64,000 nt of DNA from Helianthus annuus. Lineage: Eukaryota > Streptophyta > Magnoliopsida > Asterales > Asteraceae. Where the stretch lies: the NCBI RefSeq assembly GCF_002127325.2, contig NC_035437.2:170019398-170083397 (forward strand), read 5' to 3'. Position 1 is the stretch's first letter, and each line of letters opens with the position of its first letter. The position numbers were made by a program, and so were the translations under genes. Positions 23,037 through 34,614 of this stretch are shown one piece after another. Below the pieces are notes generated by a model. That model saw only the letters and a list, made by a program, of their open reading frames with translations. It was not told the origin of the DNA and searched no databases.

Positions 23037-25405
23037 ATGATCTTCAATTTAAAGCAACCCCATTTAACAATCACCGGACTCAGTTCCAAAATCACTGATC
23101 ACCGTATCAATTCCGCATCAAGATTCTTGGTTTTACCGCCTCTTTCAAACCCCAAAATCAAGAAAATCTCCGCCGTCACAAATTCAAAACCTTTGCATGT
23201 TGTTTCTTTGATTCAATCTTGTGGGTCATTAAAAAGATTTGAACTTGATGATCGGAGGGTTGTTTGTAAGGCGTATGAAGCTGATAGATCTGATGGGGTT
23301 GAGAAAATTGAAGTTGAAGCAGCAAAGAGGGTGAAAATTGGGGGTTATTTTGCAACATGGTGGTTTTTGAATGTGATTTTTAATATTTATAATAAAAAGG
23401 TTTTGAATGCTTTTCCATACCCTTGGTTGACTTCAACTTTGTCTCTTGCTGCTGGATCAGCCATTATGTTGATCTCTTGGGCTACTAAAGTTGCTGAAAC
23501 ACCCAATACTGATCTTCAGTTCTGGAAATCTTTGTTTCCTGTAAGAAATTTATGGTTTTTTTAGGGTTTATGATCTTTTTTTTTTTTTGCTTAATTTTTC
23601 ATAATTTAGTTTGGGTTTTGCTTAATTATTCACTGATCAATTTGGGTATTGTTTAATTGTGCATTATATTGATTTGGGATTTTTTTTTTTTTTTTTTAGT
23701 TTTTCAGTTCTAGGGTTTATGATTTTGTTTTTGCTTAATTATTCCCTAATCAATATGGGTTTTTGCTCAATTTGTGTTTTTTAGGGTTTAAGATCTGGAT
23801 TTTGCTTAATTATTTACAAACAATTCAGTTAGGGTTTGCTAAATTATTCACTAATCAATTGGGTTTTACTTAATTATTCAAAAATCAATTTGGGTTTTCT
23901 TAATTTTTCACTAATCCAATTTGGGTTTTGTTTAATTGTGATATATTGATCTGGGATTTTTTTTTAGTTATGTTAGTTCTAGGGTTTATGGTTCAAACTC
24001 TTATTCCGGCCTGATTTTCTTGAAATTATCTCCATGTAATAAATGATTTTTTTATTGTTATTTGTTAGTTACTTAAATTAAATGTGGTTTTTATATTTGT
24101 GTTTTTGTCATCTGAGTATGTTCTATTTGACTTATAGCATTTAAGGTGTTTTAATTATTTTTAGGAAAAATTACAAGTTTTGTCCTTTATCTTTATACCA
24201 CTTTTCAGGCGGTGTCCTTTTTAACGAATGTTGATAGGCGGTGTCCTTTACTAGGTATTTTGTTGCAAGTTTAGTCCTTTACACCCAACCCAGTTAAAAA
24301 ACCCTGTTAATTGTTGACAGACGGTGTCCTTTACTAGGTATTTTGTTGCAAGTTTAGTCCTTTACCTAGGTATTTTGTTGCAAGTTTAGTCCTTTACACC
24401 CAACAATTAACAGAGTTTTTTAACTGGGTTGGGTGTAAAGGACTAAACTTGCAACAAAATACCTAGTAAAGGACACCGCCTGTCAACATTTGTTAAAAAG
24501 GACACCGCCTGAAAAATGGTATAAAGATAAAGGACAAAACTTATAACTTTTCCATTATTTTTATATTTGACAATTGACAGGTTGCATTGGCACATACAAT
24601 TGGTCATGTAGCAGCAACTGTAAGCATGTCTAAGGTTGCAGTTTCTTTCACTCACATAATCAAAAGCGGTGAACCTGCTTTTAGCGTTTTGGTTTCAAGG
24701 TTTATTTTAGGCGAAACATTCCCAACGTCGGTTTACTTGTCTCTTTTACCGATCATCGGTGGTTGTGGTCTTGCCGCCCTTACCGAGCTCAACTTCAACA
24801 TGATCGGTAATTTCATAACTCGAACACTGTAATAATATACGTTTCTTACATGTTTTCATTTCTTACTGGTTGATGATTTTTCAGGTTTTATGGGGGCTAT
24901 GATATCCAATTTGGCGTTTGTGTTTAGGAACATATTTTCTAAAAGAGGCATGAAGGGAAAGTCCGTTAGTGGAATGAACTATTACGCTTGTTTATCGTTG
25001 CTATCGCTTTTGATCCTTACGCCATTCGCAATTGCCGTTGAAGGCCCAAAAGTATGGGCTGCTGGATGGCAAAACGCCGTCTCTGAAATTGGGCCCCATT
25101 TCATCTGGTAACTAACCAATACGGACTTTAAAAATTGAATATTGCAACTTCAAGTCGAAATGATCGGTAGAATGTAGATACATTTTCGTTTTGAATCAGA
25201 GTTGTTAATAGTGATGATAGCGATTGCTATAGCGAATAGCGTAGCGCTGGATCATCGCTATCTGATGTTTAGCGCTCAATAGCGACAATTAGGGTTTTTT
25301 TTTCTTTTTTTAAATTTTTTTTTCGAAAACTGAATTTTTCAAAAACAGTCACTTCAATATCTTCACTAATTGCATCAAAAAACCTTATATTCGGTAGTAA
25401 AACCC

Positions 25406-25444
<39 letters not shown>

Positions 25445-25876
25445 TAATACGTTATCGCTAAACAACAAATAGCGCTCGCTATCTCATCGATATCGTTACG
25501 TAGCATATAGGTAACTTGTCGCTATTTACCACGATTCGCTATTAACAACTATGTTTCGAATGCTCTATTTGTTTTAAAATATATTTTTCATTTTCGTTCT
25601 ATTTTGTGATGGAACAATGACGAAAAGACGTTTTTTATTTGGCTAATATTTGGGTATAACAGGTGGGTGGCGGCCCAAAGTATCTTTTATCACTTATACA
25701 ATCAAGTTTCATACATGTCACTTGATGAAATATCTCCATTGACATTTAGCATTGGAAATACGATGAAACGAATATCGGTTATCGTTTCATCGATCATCAT
25801 CTTCCATACACCTGTCCAGCCAATCAATGCTCTTGGAGCTGCAATTGCTATTTTTGGAACTTTCTTGTATTCCCAG
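23037..25876 (+). CDS. GPT: Plastid glucose-6-phosphate/phosphate translocator (exons 1-4; last exon not found)
   Basis: Exchanges glucose 6-phosphate for phosphate across the inner plastid envelope, feeding starch synthesis and the oxidative pentose phosphate pathway in non-green plastids. Exons: 23037-23540, 24581-24806, 24885-25107, 25663-25876, all with GT..AG introns and consistent phase. Start is the ATG at 23037 in an A/T-rich leader. Residues 1 to about 90 look like a plastid transit peptide. From residue 100 the protein follows the GPT family: [20 protein letters not shown], then [20 protein letters not shown] in exon 2, [10 protein letters not shown] in exon 3 and [10 protein letters not shown] in exon 4. 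K196 and K353-R354 are the conserved basic sites. 389 codons end at LYSQ in phase 0. Family members add only a few more residues (about AKQ) from a tiny exon, which I could not find. Retaining intron 4 would add 19 residues and stop at 25936. GPT1 and GPT2 cannot be told apart. Confidence 0.93.
24164..24553. mobile_element. 390-bp foldback MITE (Mutator-like) in GPT intron 1
   Basis: Long inverted arms start ggaaaaattacaagttttg and close with the complement near 24553. It is flanked by a perfect 10-bp duplication attattttta (24154-24163, 24554-24563). Nearly the whole element is a hairpin. Same family as 25959-26348. Confidence 0.9.
25200..25550. mobile_element. MITE in GPT intron 3
   Basis: Inverted ends agttgttaatag and ctattaacaact enclose repeated gctatagcg/cgctat motifs and A/T runs (poly-A around 25412-25438). 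No clear TSD. MITE class not assigned. Confidence 0.6.
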
Positions 25877-25958
25877 GTACCCTCTTGCTCATTTTTACTA
25901 TTACCAATAGTTGTATTTTGTTTTCAAGTTTCCTGAAACTCTTGTTAAATTGTTTAAT

Positions 25959-26348
25959 GGGAAAATTACAAGTTTTGTCCTTTATCTTTATACCACTTTT
26001 CAAGCGGTGTCCTTTTTAACAAATGTTGACAGGCGGTGTCCTTTACTAGGTATTTTGTTGCAAGTTTAGTCCTTTACACCCAACCCAGTTAAAAAACCCT
26101 GTTAATTGTTGGGTGTAAAGGACTAAACTTGCAACAAAATACCTAGGTAAAGGACTAAACTTGCAACAAAATCCCAGGTAAAGGACACCGCCTGTCAACA
26201 ATTAACAGGGTTTTTTAACTGGGTTGGGTGTAAAGGACTAAACTTGCAACAAAATACCTAGTAAAGGACACCACCTGTCAACATTCGTTAAAAAGAACAC
26301 CGCCTGAAAAGTGGTATAAAGATAAAGGACAAAAGTTGTAATTTTTCC
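25959..26348. mobile_element. 390-bp foldback MITE (Mutator-like) just after GPT exon 4
   Basis: Same family and length as the intron 1 copy, with the centre inverted, so it inserted in the opposite orientation. Flanks ttgttaat-type duplication, 8 of 9 bases matching (25950-25958, 26349-26357). It lies only 82 bp past the exon 4 splice donor, where the last intron would be. Confidence 0.88.
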
Positions 26349-26357
26349 TAGTTTAAT

Positions 26358-27169
26358 TAAAAAAATCTTGATTATTATGGATTTTTTTTTTGGTAATCAT
26401 ATTTAGACACAGTAGTTATTTAAAACGGTTATGAGTCTTTTGGACAAAAAGTGTTCTCCTGACCCAATCCGTACAAAATTAGTAAATTACCCATTTTGAC
26501 CCGTTACCGACCTGGGATATTGGAGGTTTTGTGACCTTAATTTGATTTTTTTTTCTAAAGTTGCTATAAGTTTAATATACATTACCCTATAGGGGATTTC
26601 ATGGATTGTGAGACACTTTTCGTTCTAAGCATGATAGCATCCGTAAATGTTTTGTAGTTGAGGTAATGTTAAGAGCTTAATATTTACAAATAAAAAAATG
26701 GAATCAATGTTTTAAGCTAGATGGCAATACATACCCGTAAACAAATCCTTCTGGCAATCGAAATCCTTTTGTTTTCCTTGGTTCTTGAAAATGAAGTGTT
26801 TTTAAAAGATCGATGATTTTTCGTCTACGCACCTTGGAATATCCGAAACAATGGAGAACAAATATGATTTTTGAAATGCTTTTGGTGTTTATATGCAAAC
26901 TTTGTTTATAAAGGAGTGATTAAATAAACTAGAGACAAAAACTAAAAAAATGAGAAATCTTGATAATAAATCTGCACCACTACAATGTGATAAGGTTGAG
27001 TATGGGATTTGTTTGTCTTAGTATATGTATCATCTTTTTGTGAAAAAATTAAATTAGCTCGTCGTTTGACCGTTTTTTTAAAACAAGTTGCGCGTTTGAC
27101 TAGAAAATGAAACTTGGTAACTAACAAGAAAAGTCAATGGTCCTTTTATCCCATGGCCTATTGGGTTTT

Positions 27170-27203
<34 letters not shown>

Positions 27204-27478
27204 TAAAGCTGATGCTTGGGTGAGTTAGATAACGGGTCAAAATGGGTAAATGTCAAAGAAAGACGGGTTGGTTTGGTTGACCCAAAACACTTTTTCCAAA
27301 ATTTCTAAAATTTATTATAAACATTGGGTGACCAAATTGTTTTCCTGTTCGGCCCATTTGACCCGTTTCAATTTTGTAAATCTTTTTATGTTTTATTTTT
27401 TTGGAAAAGGGGGCGGTACATAAACAACTTGAATCGACCCATCCTTAAGTCGTTGGTTGAAATTTCCATATATTTACA
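26358..27478. other. Intergenic downstream of GPT, no gene seen
   Basis: No supported ORF. It would be expected to hold the terminal GPT exon and 3' UTR, but I could not identify an acceptor followed by an Ala-Lys codon pair and a stop. T-run near 27167-27191, followed by a short GT run. Confidence 0.5.
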
Positions 27479-28136
27479 CTAGCTTACAACCCCGTGTATT
27501 ACACGGGTTGAGTGACGAAAAATGTAAATTATAAACTTGTATATAATCCTTACTAATGAAATGACTTATTTAGATAAATTAGTAAAAATAAAGAACAGCT
27601 ATATTTTCGTTACTTGTACATGTGATTTGATACCTTATTAGTAATTATTGTTTATATCCAAATAATATATTTTATCTTAACAAATATATATGGTTAGGGT
27701 AAAATGAAAACTTCTACGAGTTGTAAGAACTTAGAGAACTCAACCTTACAAAAGGTTTTTTGATTTTTTTTTACAGAGGGTGTGAATGAGCGGTTAGAGA
27801 CTCAAAGTGTTAAACTTTTTGATTTTGGATTCAAGTGGTTAAAACCACTAAAACATAGGGACTCAAAAAGGAATTTACTATTAATTAAATTTGAAACTAT
27901 ACGTTTGATCTCTAACTATATTAAATAATATTATACTTATTATATTATTTGATACATTTATATTTGTTATAGATAATTATTAATTAAATTTGAATTTAGA
28001 CGTTTATCTCTAACTATATTAATTAATATTATATTATATTTTGTGTATAAAATTAATATATAATACTATTATTGAAAGGGAGGAGGCACCAGAGAGTGAC
28101 ACGTGTACAAAAAGATTTTCATTTATTAGTATAGGA
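27479..28136 (-). mobile_element. Helitron-like element
   Basis: On the minus strand it ends with hairpin cccgtgtaatacacggg, then ttgtaag and CTAG, before T. The other end reads TCCTATACTAATAAATG, similar to the TCTATACTA start of the two better copies at 50629 and 52143. The base before the 5' end is not the usual A, so that boundary is less sure. Confidence 0.55.
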
Positions 28137-28530
28137 AGATATTATCTTTGTGTCTTCAGTCTTTGTGATATTTACTCTCTTTTTATGGCTTTTGTTTTGT
28201 TTTTTTTTTTAATTATTTCTAAATTATTTTCTTTTATAACTTAAAAAAGGCGAAGCAGTGAAGAACGGAGAACAAAGATTCAAGAATTGCGAGGTTGCAG
28301 CGTTGACGTTGATGCGTTTACATCCATGATTGCGGAGCACGAAGGTGAAATCGCAGCTTGTAGATAATAAGAATGGATGGGTTTTAATTACTAAGATGTA
28401 AAGGATTAGACTTTGTTCAGTATTAATTTTTCAATAATGACAAATTCTGCTTAGCCTTCATACAATATTCTATTAAAACTCGTTTAACGCATCATTTAGC
28501 ATTTACTCTTGTTAATAAGAGACAGTGATT
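28137..28530. other. Intergenic, no gene seen
   Basis: No supported ORF or repeat recognised. Confidence 0.5.
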
Positions 28531-28534
28531 AAGG

Positions 28535-29535
28535 GTAGAGGTGCAGAAAAACCGGCTCGGGCCCGCCAATCCGGGTCACAAACCGACTCTATCACCAAAA
28601 AAACGGTTTGAGCGCCGACCAATCCCAGCTATTCGGGAACAGTTTGGGATTTCAAACCTAAATGCACTCATAAACCACACATCAAACCCTAAATGGACTC
28701 ATAAACTGAACCATTTTGGGCCAAACCAGTTCAGAAACGGGCCCAAACCAATTCGCTTTGGTTTGGACTTTAAAACCTAAAACTGATTCGTAAATTGAAC
28801 TGATTAAAGCTAAGAATGAGCATTTGGTATCGGGAACCAGTACCGAATTTCCCGTACCAAATAATTTTCGGCACCGAGTCGGTACCCACTTTTTAGCGTT
28901 TTACTTTTACCAGTACTTTCGATTCAGTACCGGTATTTTACCCATTTTTACCTTTACAAACCGTTACTCTATTGGTACCTACCGGTACCGATACTGAGCT
29001 TAGGGGTGCAAACGAGCCGAGCTACTCGTGAGAGCTACTCGAGCTCGACTCGAAAAAAAGCTCGAACGAGCCGAGCTTAAACAAGCTTGAGCTCGAGCCC
29101 GAGCTTAAAAAACAAGCTCGTTTAGTAAACGAGCCCGAGCCCGAGCTTCGCTTATCGAGCTCGAGCCGGCTCGCGAGCCTAAACGAGCTTTTTATTTATA
29201 TATTTTTATTAATATATTAAACATATATTTATATAATAATAATTACCATTTATATATATATAAAAAATAACTTAATTATATATATAATAATAATAATTAT
29301 AATTAATATAAATTAATTAATAAATACTAAACGAGTCGAGCCCGAGCCGAGCTCGAGCTTGAAAATTTACCTTCGAGCCGAGCTTGAGCTTTAGAAATAA
29401 AGCTCGAATCGAGCCGAGCTCGAGCTTTCATATGTTAAACGAGCTCGAGCTCGAGCCTAGTCGAGCTCGGGCTCGGCTCGGCTCGTTTGCACCCCTAACT
29501 GAGCTCATCCCTAGATTTTGTACACACCTCTAATA
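28535..29535. repeat. Nested MITE-like sequences
   Basis: Outer ends agaggtgca and acacctct suggest one element. A second pair of inverted ends (taagaatgagca near 28814, gagctcatccc near 29502) lies inside, full of cggtacc-type repeats. A hAT MITE lies inside that. Only the innermost has a proven TSD. Confidence 0.4.
29001..29497. mobile_element. hAT-type MITE, 497 bp
   Basis: Ends TAGGGGTGCAAACGAGC and its complement, flanked by the perfect 8-bp duplication actgagct (28993-29000, 29498-29505). The arms are dense in gagctcgagc repeats and the centre is AT-rich. Confidence 0.93.
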
Positions 29536-29852
29536 TTCTTTAATTTTGATGGGATGACCTATCGTCATCCCATCTATATAAAAAAAATAATACAGAAATC
29601 AATAACGAGTAACGGTATTTTAATAACAGTATAACTATAAGAACAAAATAAAATCCGTTAACAAAAGTTAGCCCTTTGCTATGCAACCAGTATGCGAGTT
29701 AGATTCGCGAGTTAGATTCATGTAATGTCAATTTATGCAAGGGCGGGTCAAACCAAGTTAGGCTATGTATGGTTGACTCAAGGTCGGCTATTCTAGCTCC
29801 ATTCAGGTCGAACGTTTGGGTTATATACATGTGAAAGGCGGCGTTGAGGTTT

Positions 29853-32708
29853 CTAATAAAGGTCGATGATGGGTTCCCCTAAGTTTAGGTTAGGTTGAAG
29901 AGCCCACGGTAAGTTGAAGAGTCGAGCCATAATGAATTTGAAGATCTTGTTCACGTTAATATTATGCGTTGCGCTCGAGAAAAACAGCGTCGCTTTCATA
30001 ACCTTCGCGTATGTCCTTGCCTGCCACGTCATCAACAACATATATGTTCATGCTTGGCACGTAAAATCAAACTAAATGTGGTCACAAGCTGGTTCTTAAT
30101 TAAAGGAAACTTGTAAATGAAAATGAAGACATTATCAAAAAGAATATTGCTAATATTTTGGAATATAGTTATAGTTATTCCCTTTTTTGTCAAGGTTCAC
30201 CCACTACCCTTCTGGATATCCCTAATTTTTTATAATTAAAAACATATTCTCAACACTCTAAATTAAAAATCATATCTTCATATATTATATAGAAAAAAAC
30301 TACGGCGAACAGTTCGTGAAACGTTCGGCGGGAAGTTTGTTTATGTTCGTTCGTTTATTAAACAAACGAACACGAACAAGAAATTTTGTTCGTTTAGTTA
30401 AATGAGCAAACATGAACAAGGGTCAAGTTCGTTCGTTTACGTTCGGCAACGTGTTCATTTGTGTTCGATAGTTCATTAGTGTTTTTAGTTTTTATATTTA
30501 TTTAAATACTTCAAAATTCCGATAAATTAAATATCTAATAAATGTCGGTGTATTATATATTCTGTTCATGAACGATTGTTTGTGTTCGTTTGTTTCCAGT
30601 TGTGTACATGTACATTAGTTTGTGCTTATTTGTGTTCGTCAACGTTCGTTGCCTAAAATTAACAAACAAACACAAACGAACACGAACAAGTTCATTTTCT
30701 TAACAAACGAACACAAACATAAAATCTCGTTCGATAAGTATTCATGAACGCTTCGCGAACATATATATTTTTTAACAAACGAACACGAACAAGAACAAGG
30801 TCTTGTTCATGTTCGTTTAGTTCGTTTGCAGCCCTAGAAAAAACTAACATATCTAGAGAGATCACTTATGCAATTATTTGATATATTTATATATATACAT
30901 GTTTGTGTGTGTGGGAGGGTGGGGGTCTGGGTATCATCTTACCTGAGTTACAATGGTCCATTGCAGATCTGGTGGCAGGCTTACAAAATCATCAAACTTG
31001 GTCCCTATCAATATAGGAATTGCAGTCTGCATACAAGAATTTAATTATTATATTTACAATCACTATTTAAAAAATATAAAATTAAATTTATTATTTTTAA
31101 TTATGTTTATATCAGACAAATTTTTGTGTGAATAAAACATAACATGGGAACACTAAAAAATATCTCATATAAATATGTAAATCTTCCAAAATTTCACGTG
31201 AAAAATATGTAAACCACAAAAAAATATCACATCAATAAAAAAATGTTTCACGTATGTCAGATTTCTATATTTCAATTTTTTTATTTCAAATTAAAAAAAT
31301 ACACTAAGATAAACTAAACACTTTTTAAATATAAAAATAAAAGTTTGTCACACTCCTAAGTCCCACCTATAAATACATACCCAAAATAAATATTCTCTTA
31401 ATTTTTTATATTTTATCATAAAATTGCAGAAAAGTAGATATGATAAAGGAGAAAAAAACAGTGACAAGTCTATGCACCTGACCTGACAACCTAAAAAAAA
31501 ACTACCCATGATGTGTGTGTGGGTCAAAAAAGAACTACCCAAGATGTGTTTTCTGTTTATTTATAAAAATTTAAATTTAAATCAACTTATAAAATAAAAT
31601 TAATTTTCTTTCATACCTTATTCCATTTTCTTGCTTGCAGATACCATTCTAGAACACTGAAAATTCAAAAAGAATAAGCACAAACAAATTTGTTAACAAC
31701 TTATTGATAACGAAATTAAATATAATTAAATCAAAATAATTAAATTAAAGAAAGAGATATTATACTTGTGGAGGGTGCATCTGCTGGTTAGATCAAACAT
31801 AAACAAAATTGCCACCGCATCTTTGCAAGCTATTGGAAGTTGTTCGTTCGACTTTTTATCACCTGCATTTATTTATTCTTAATTTTTAAATTAAAAAAAA
31901 AAACAGATTTTTCGGTTATTTATGAAAAAGATATGATTCAAGAAAATAAATGTAATTATTACCTCCAACGTCCCAGATTCTAAAAGCAATTCTTGCTCCA
32001 CCGAACGACAGCGTTTTGTCCATTAGATTTAAACCAGCCATCTCTATGCTTCTGCTTTCTTGTTCATCTCCAACGTACTTAATCTTGAAAATATCAACAA
32101 ATGGTTTAAATATTTACCTCAAAAGTATAAATTTCATCAACCCCATAAATAAAATAATTTCAAATTCAAATATACACTACCCATAATCCCTAATAAAAAT
32201 AGTTTCTAGTTTTCTTGTATTAATCTTGAAAAATACATTTTAAAGATTATTTTTCATCAATCAACCCCATGATCACCAAAAAAAAAATCAAATATACGAT
32301 ATCCCTAAAAAATAGTTACCATCTTTTTTGTTTTAATACTAAAAATACAAAAATATAATATTATTTTTCCTCTTGGAAATTCCGTCAACCCCATGATAAA
32401 GAAATTCTAATATACAATACCCATAATCCTATATATATTTTTAAGGCTTAAAAAAATATATGATTTGTTACATTTAATCTTGAAAAATACATTATTCAAG
32501 ATTACTTTCCTTATAACTATAAATTTCCATCAACCCGTAATAAAATACACTCAAATATAAAATACCCATGATCCCTAAAAACAATTTCTGATTTTTTTTC
32601 ATTTAATCTTGAAAATACCAAAAAAAAAAAAAATCTTAAAGATTATTTTTCCTCAAAACTGAAATCAATCAAATATAATCCCTAAAAAAATTCTTTAATT
32701 TCTTGTTC

Positions 32709-32753
<45 letters not shown>

Positions 32754-33130
32754 ACCATGAAACTTGTTTTTCCAATTTGGCAGTCACCCAATAAACTAAT
32801 CTTAAGAGTAACCAAATCTGAATCTGTCTCATACCCATTGCAGGTGATACTGACAGTGGGGTCTTCCAGGTCACCCAAAGATTCCACATCATCCGCCGGA
32901 GAAGATGTCCGGCGAGACAATCTCCGGTACCGTACCGGTTTCCCCATAGAACACGCAAGAAATCTATCCCATATAAACCTCAATATTTCTCTAAAAACTG
33001 AAACCTTTTGGAGCACAACACTCCACCTGATGTCTAGCCGGACCATTCTCCGGCCAATCCTAGTCATCTTTCCGGTGGCTTCTTTTAATCTTGATCCATG
33101 AAAGTACAGACTTCCTTGTTGGTGTCTCAT
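29853..33130 (-). CDS. SGP1: SGP1/Spg1/Tem1-like small GTPase (septum-promoting GTP-binding protein family)
   Basis: A complete six-exon gene: complement of 32756-33130, 31963-32083, 31766-31862, 31617-31656, 30943-31026, 29853-30020. All introns are GT..AG, phases agree, and the total is 885 bp (294 residues). Start ATG at 33130-33128, stop TAG at 29855-29853. Residues 1-105 are a basic, plant-specific extension. P-loop GDCQIGKTS at 115-123. Switch II is WDVGG (about 162-166) in place of the usual DxxG wording. The NKxD guanine motif is TKFD (GTKFDDF, exon 5). SSATHNINVNKIF forms the G5 region. The C-terminus has no prenylation CaaX box. Yeast Spg1/Tem1 trigger septation. The Arabidopsis homologues SGP1 and SGP2 complement septation-network mutants and associate with a MAP4K; their plant role is less settled. 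Which paralogue this is cannot be decided here. Confidence 0.95.
30301..30836. mobile_element. hAT-type MITE in GTPase intron 5
   Basis: Right end gttcgtttgcagcccta is the same terminus as 34039-34614; the left end is degenerate. Flanked by aaaaaaac/gaaaaaac (7 of 8). The body is inverted repeats of gttcgtgttcgtttg. It lies wholly within intron 5 (30021-30942). Confidence 0.75.
32714..32750. repeat. 37-bp poly-A run at the start of GTPase intron 1
   Basis: On the coding strand it is a T-run directly after the gtgag splice donor of exon 1. Confidence 0.95.
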
Positions 33131-33172
33131 AGTGTTTGATTTGTGTGTGTGTTTACGTGTGTTTTGTTGTTG

Positions 33173-33180
33173 TTATATAT
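33173..33180 (-). promoter_or_regulatory. Possible TATA box of the GTPase gene
   Basis: Minus strand atatataa about 45 bp before the ATG. Position and sequence fit a TATA box only if the 5' UTR is very short, so this is tentative. Confidence 0.3.
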
Positions 33181-34038
33181 GGTTGACCCGGACTCGTGTT
33201 TTTTTTATTGTGACCAAATGGTCCTTAAAGCCGGCTTCTTGTTTAGAGCAAACTGAGGGTATTTTAGTCAATTTGTTTTGGTGCCTATCTATTTTTCGGG
33301 TGTGGTACTCTTATCATAGAGTTATATACTCAACCCCAGTGTATTTATAATCGGACCGGTTATTGAAGTGTCGTGTATATTTTTCGAGCTTGAAAAAACA
33401 TGCATTTAAATCTTAACGAAATATATAATATAAACTAGTTTTTCATACAATCTAATGTCAATGGGCTAATAACTAATCTAAATCATAAAAGTAGTTTTGT
33501 GAGTGGGTCTATGTTGGTGTTTGTATAGGTATACCCTATTAATTTTTTATTACAAATACATATCGAGTTTGTTTTAAATAACGTGTCCTTCGAAATATCA
33601 GGTCCTGCCCGATAGTCCTCTCTACCCACCCCTAGAGCCGCCCCTAGCTATTGGATTGATTGGTTCTCGTTTGGTTTGAAAATCAAAGGCGTTCTTAAAT
33701 GGTATGAAAACATTATGTATAGATGATTTAAAACAAAAGGTGAAACTTTTTTTGATGTGTATCAAAGTCAAAGCCGTTCTTAAATGGTATGAAAACATGA
33801 TGTATAGATGATTTAAAACAAAAGATGAAACTATTTTGATGTGTATCGTGATATTAATGTAATATGAAATCTTGGATATAAATAAAATATGGAGACTGGA
33901 CTAGTAAATTAATCGGTAAATAAGAGTTTAGAAAAAAAAAAAACAATTAATAGAGTTTTGGAACCCAATCTAACAACTTTGTCGGGTTTGTTGGTTTAAC
34001 CGGTAAACAACCAATTTAAATGGACTAAACCCGGCCAG
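33181..34038. other. Intergenic, no gene seen
   Basis: No supported ORF. A phrase including gtatagatgatttaaaacaaaa is duplicated at about 33717 and 33800, and a diverged copy follows near 34630. Confidence 0.5.
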
Positions 34039-34614
34039 TAGGGTTGCAAATGAACCCAACGAACATGAACAAAACCTTGTTCGTGTTCATTGTTAAGAAA
34101 TATATGTGTTCACGAACTATTCATTGAACACTTACCGAACGAGATTTTATGTTCGTGTTTGTTTGTTAAGGAAATGATCTTGTTCGTGTTCGTTTGTGTT
34201 TGTTTGTTAATTTTAGGCAATGAACGGAAAACGAATGTCGATGAACACAAATGAGCACAAACTAATGTTTGTGAACACAAATGGAAACAAACGAACATAA
34301 ATAATCGTTCATGAACAAAATATATAATACACTAACACTTATTAAATATTTTATTTGTCGGAATTTTGAAGTATTTAAATAAAATATAAATATAAAAATA
34401 AAAACACTAATGTACAGTCGAACGCAAACGAACATGTTACTGAAAGTTAACAAAAATAAACGAACGAGCGTGGCCTCTATTCATGTTCATTCATTTAACT
34501 AAACAAACGAAATTTCTTGTTCATGTTTGTTTAACAAATGAATGGACACAAACGAACTTCTCATCGAACAGTTCACGAACTGTTTGTCGAACGTTTGGTT
34601 CATTTGCAGCCCTA
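34039..34614. mobile_element. hAT-type MITE (TAGGGTTGCAAATGAAC family)
   Basis: Ends TAGGGTTGCAAATGAAC and catttgcagcccta, with a body of gttcgtgttcgtttg inverted repeats. Same family as 30301-30836, in the opposite orientation. No clear TSD. Confidence 0.7.

Noticed and set aside
28541..28780. 79-residue ORF on +
   Set aside because: Lies in MITE-like repeat sequence, has no recognisable domain, and its composition follows the repeat.
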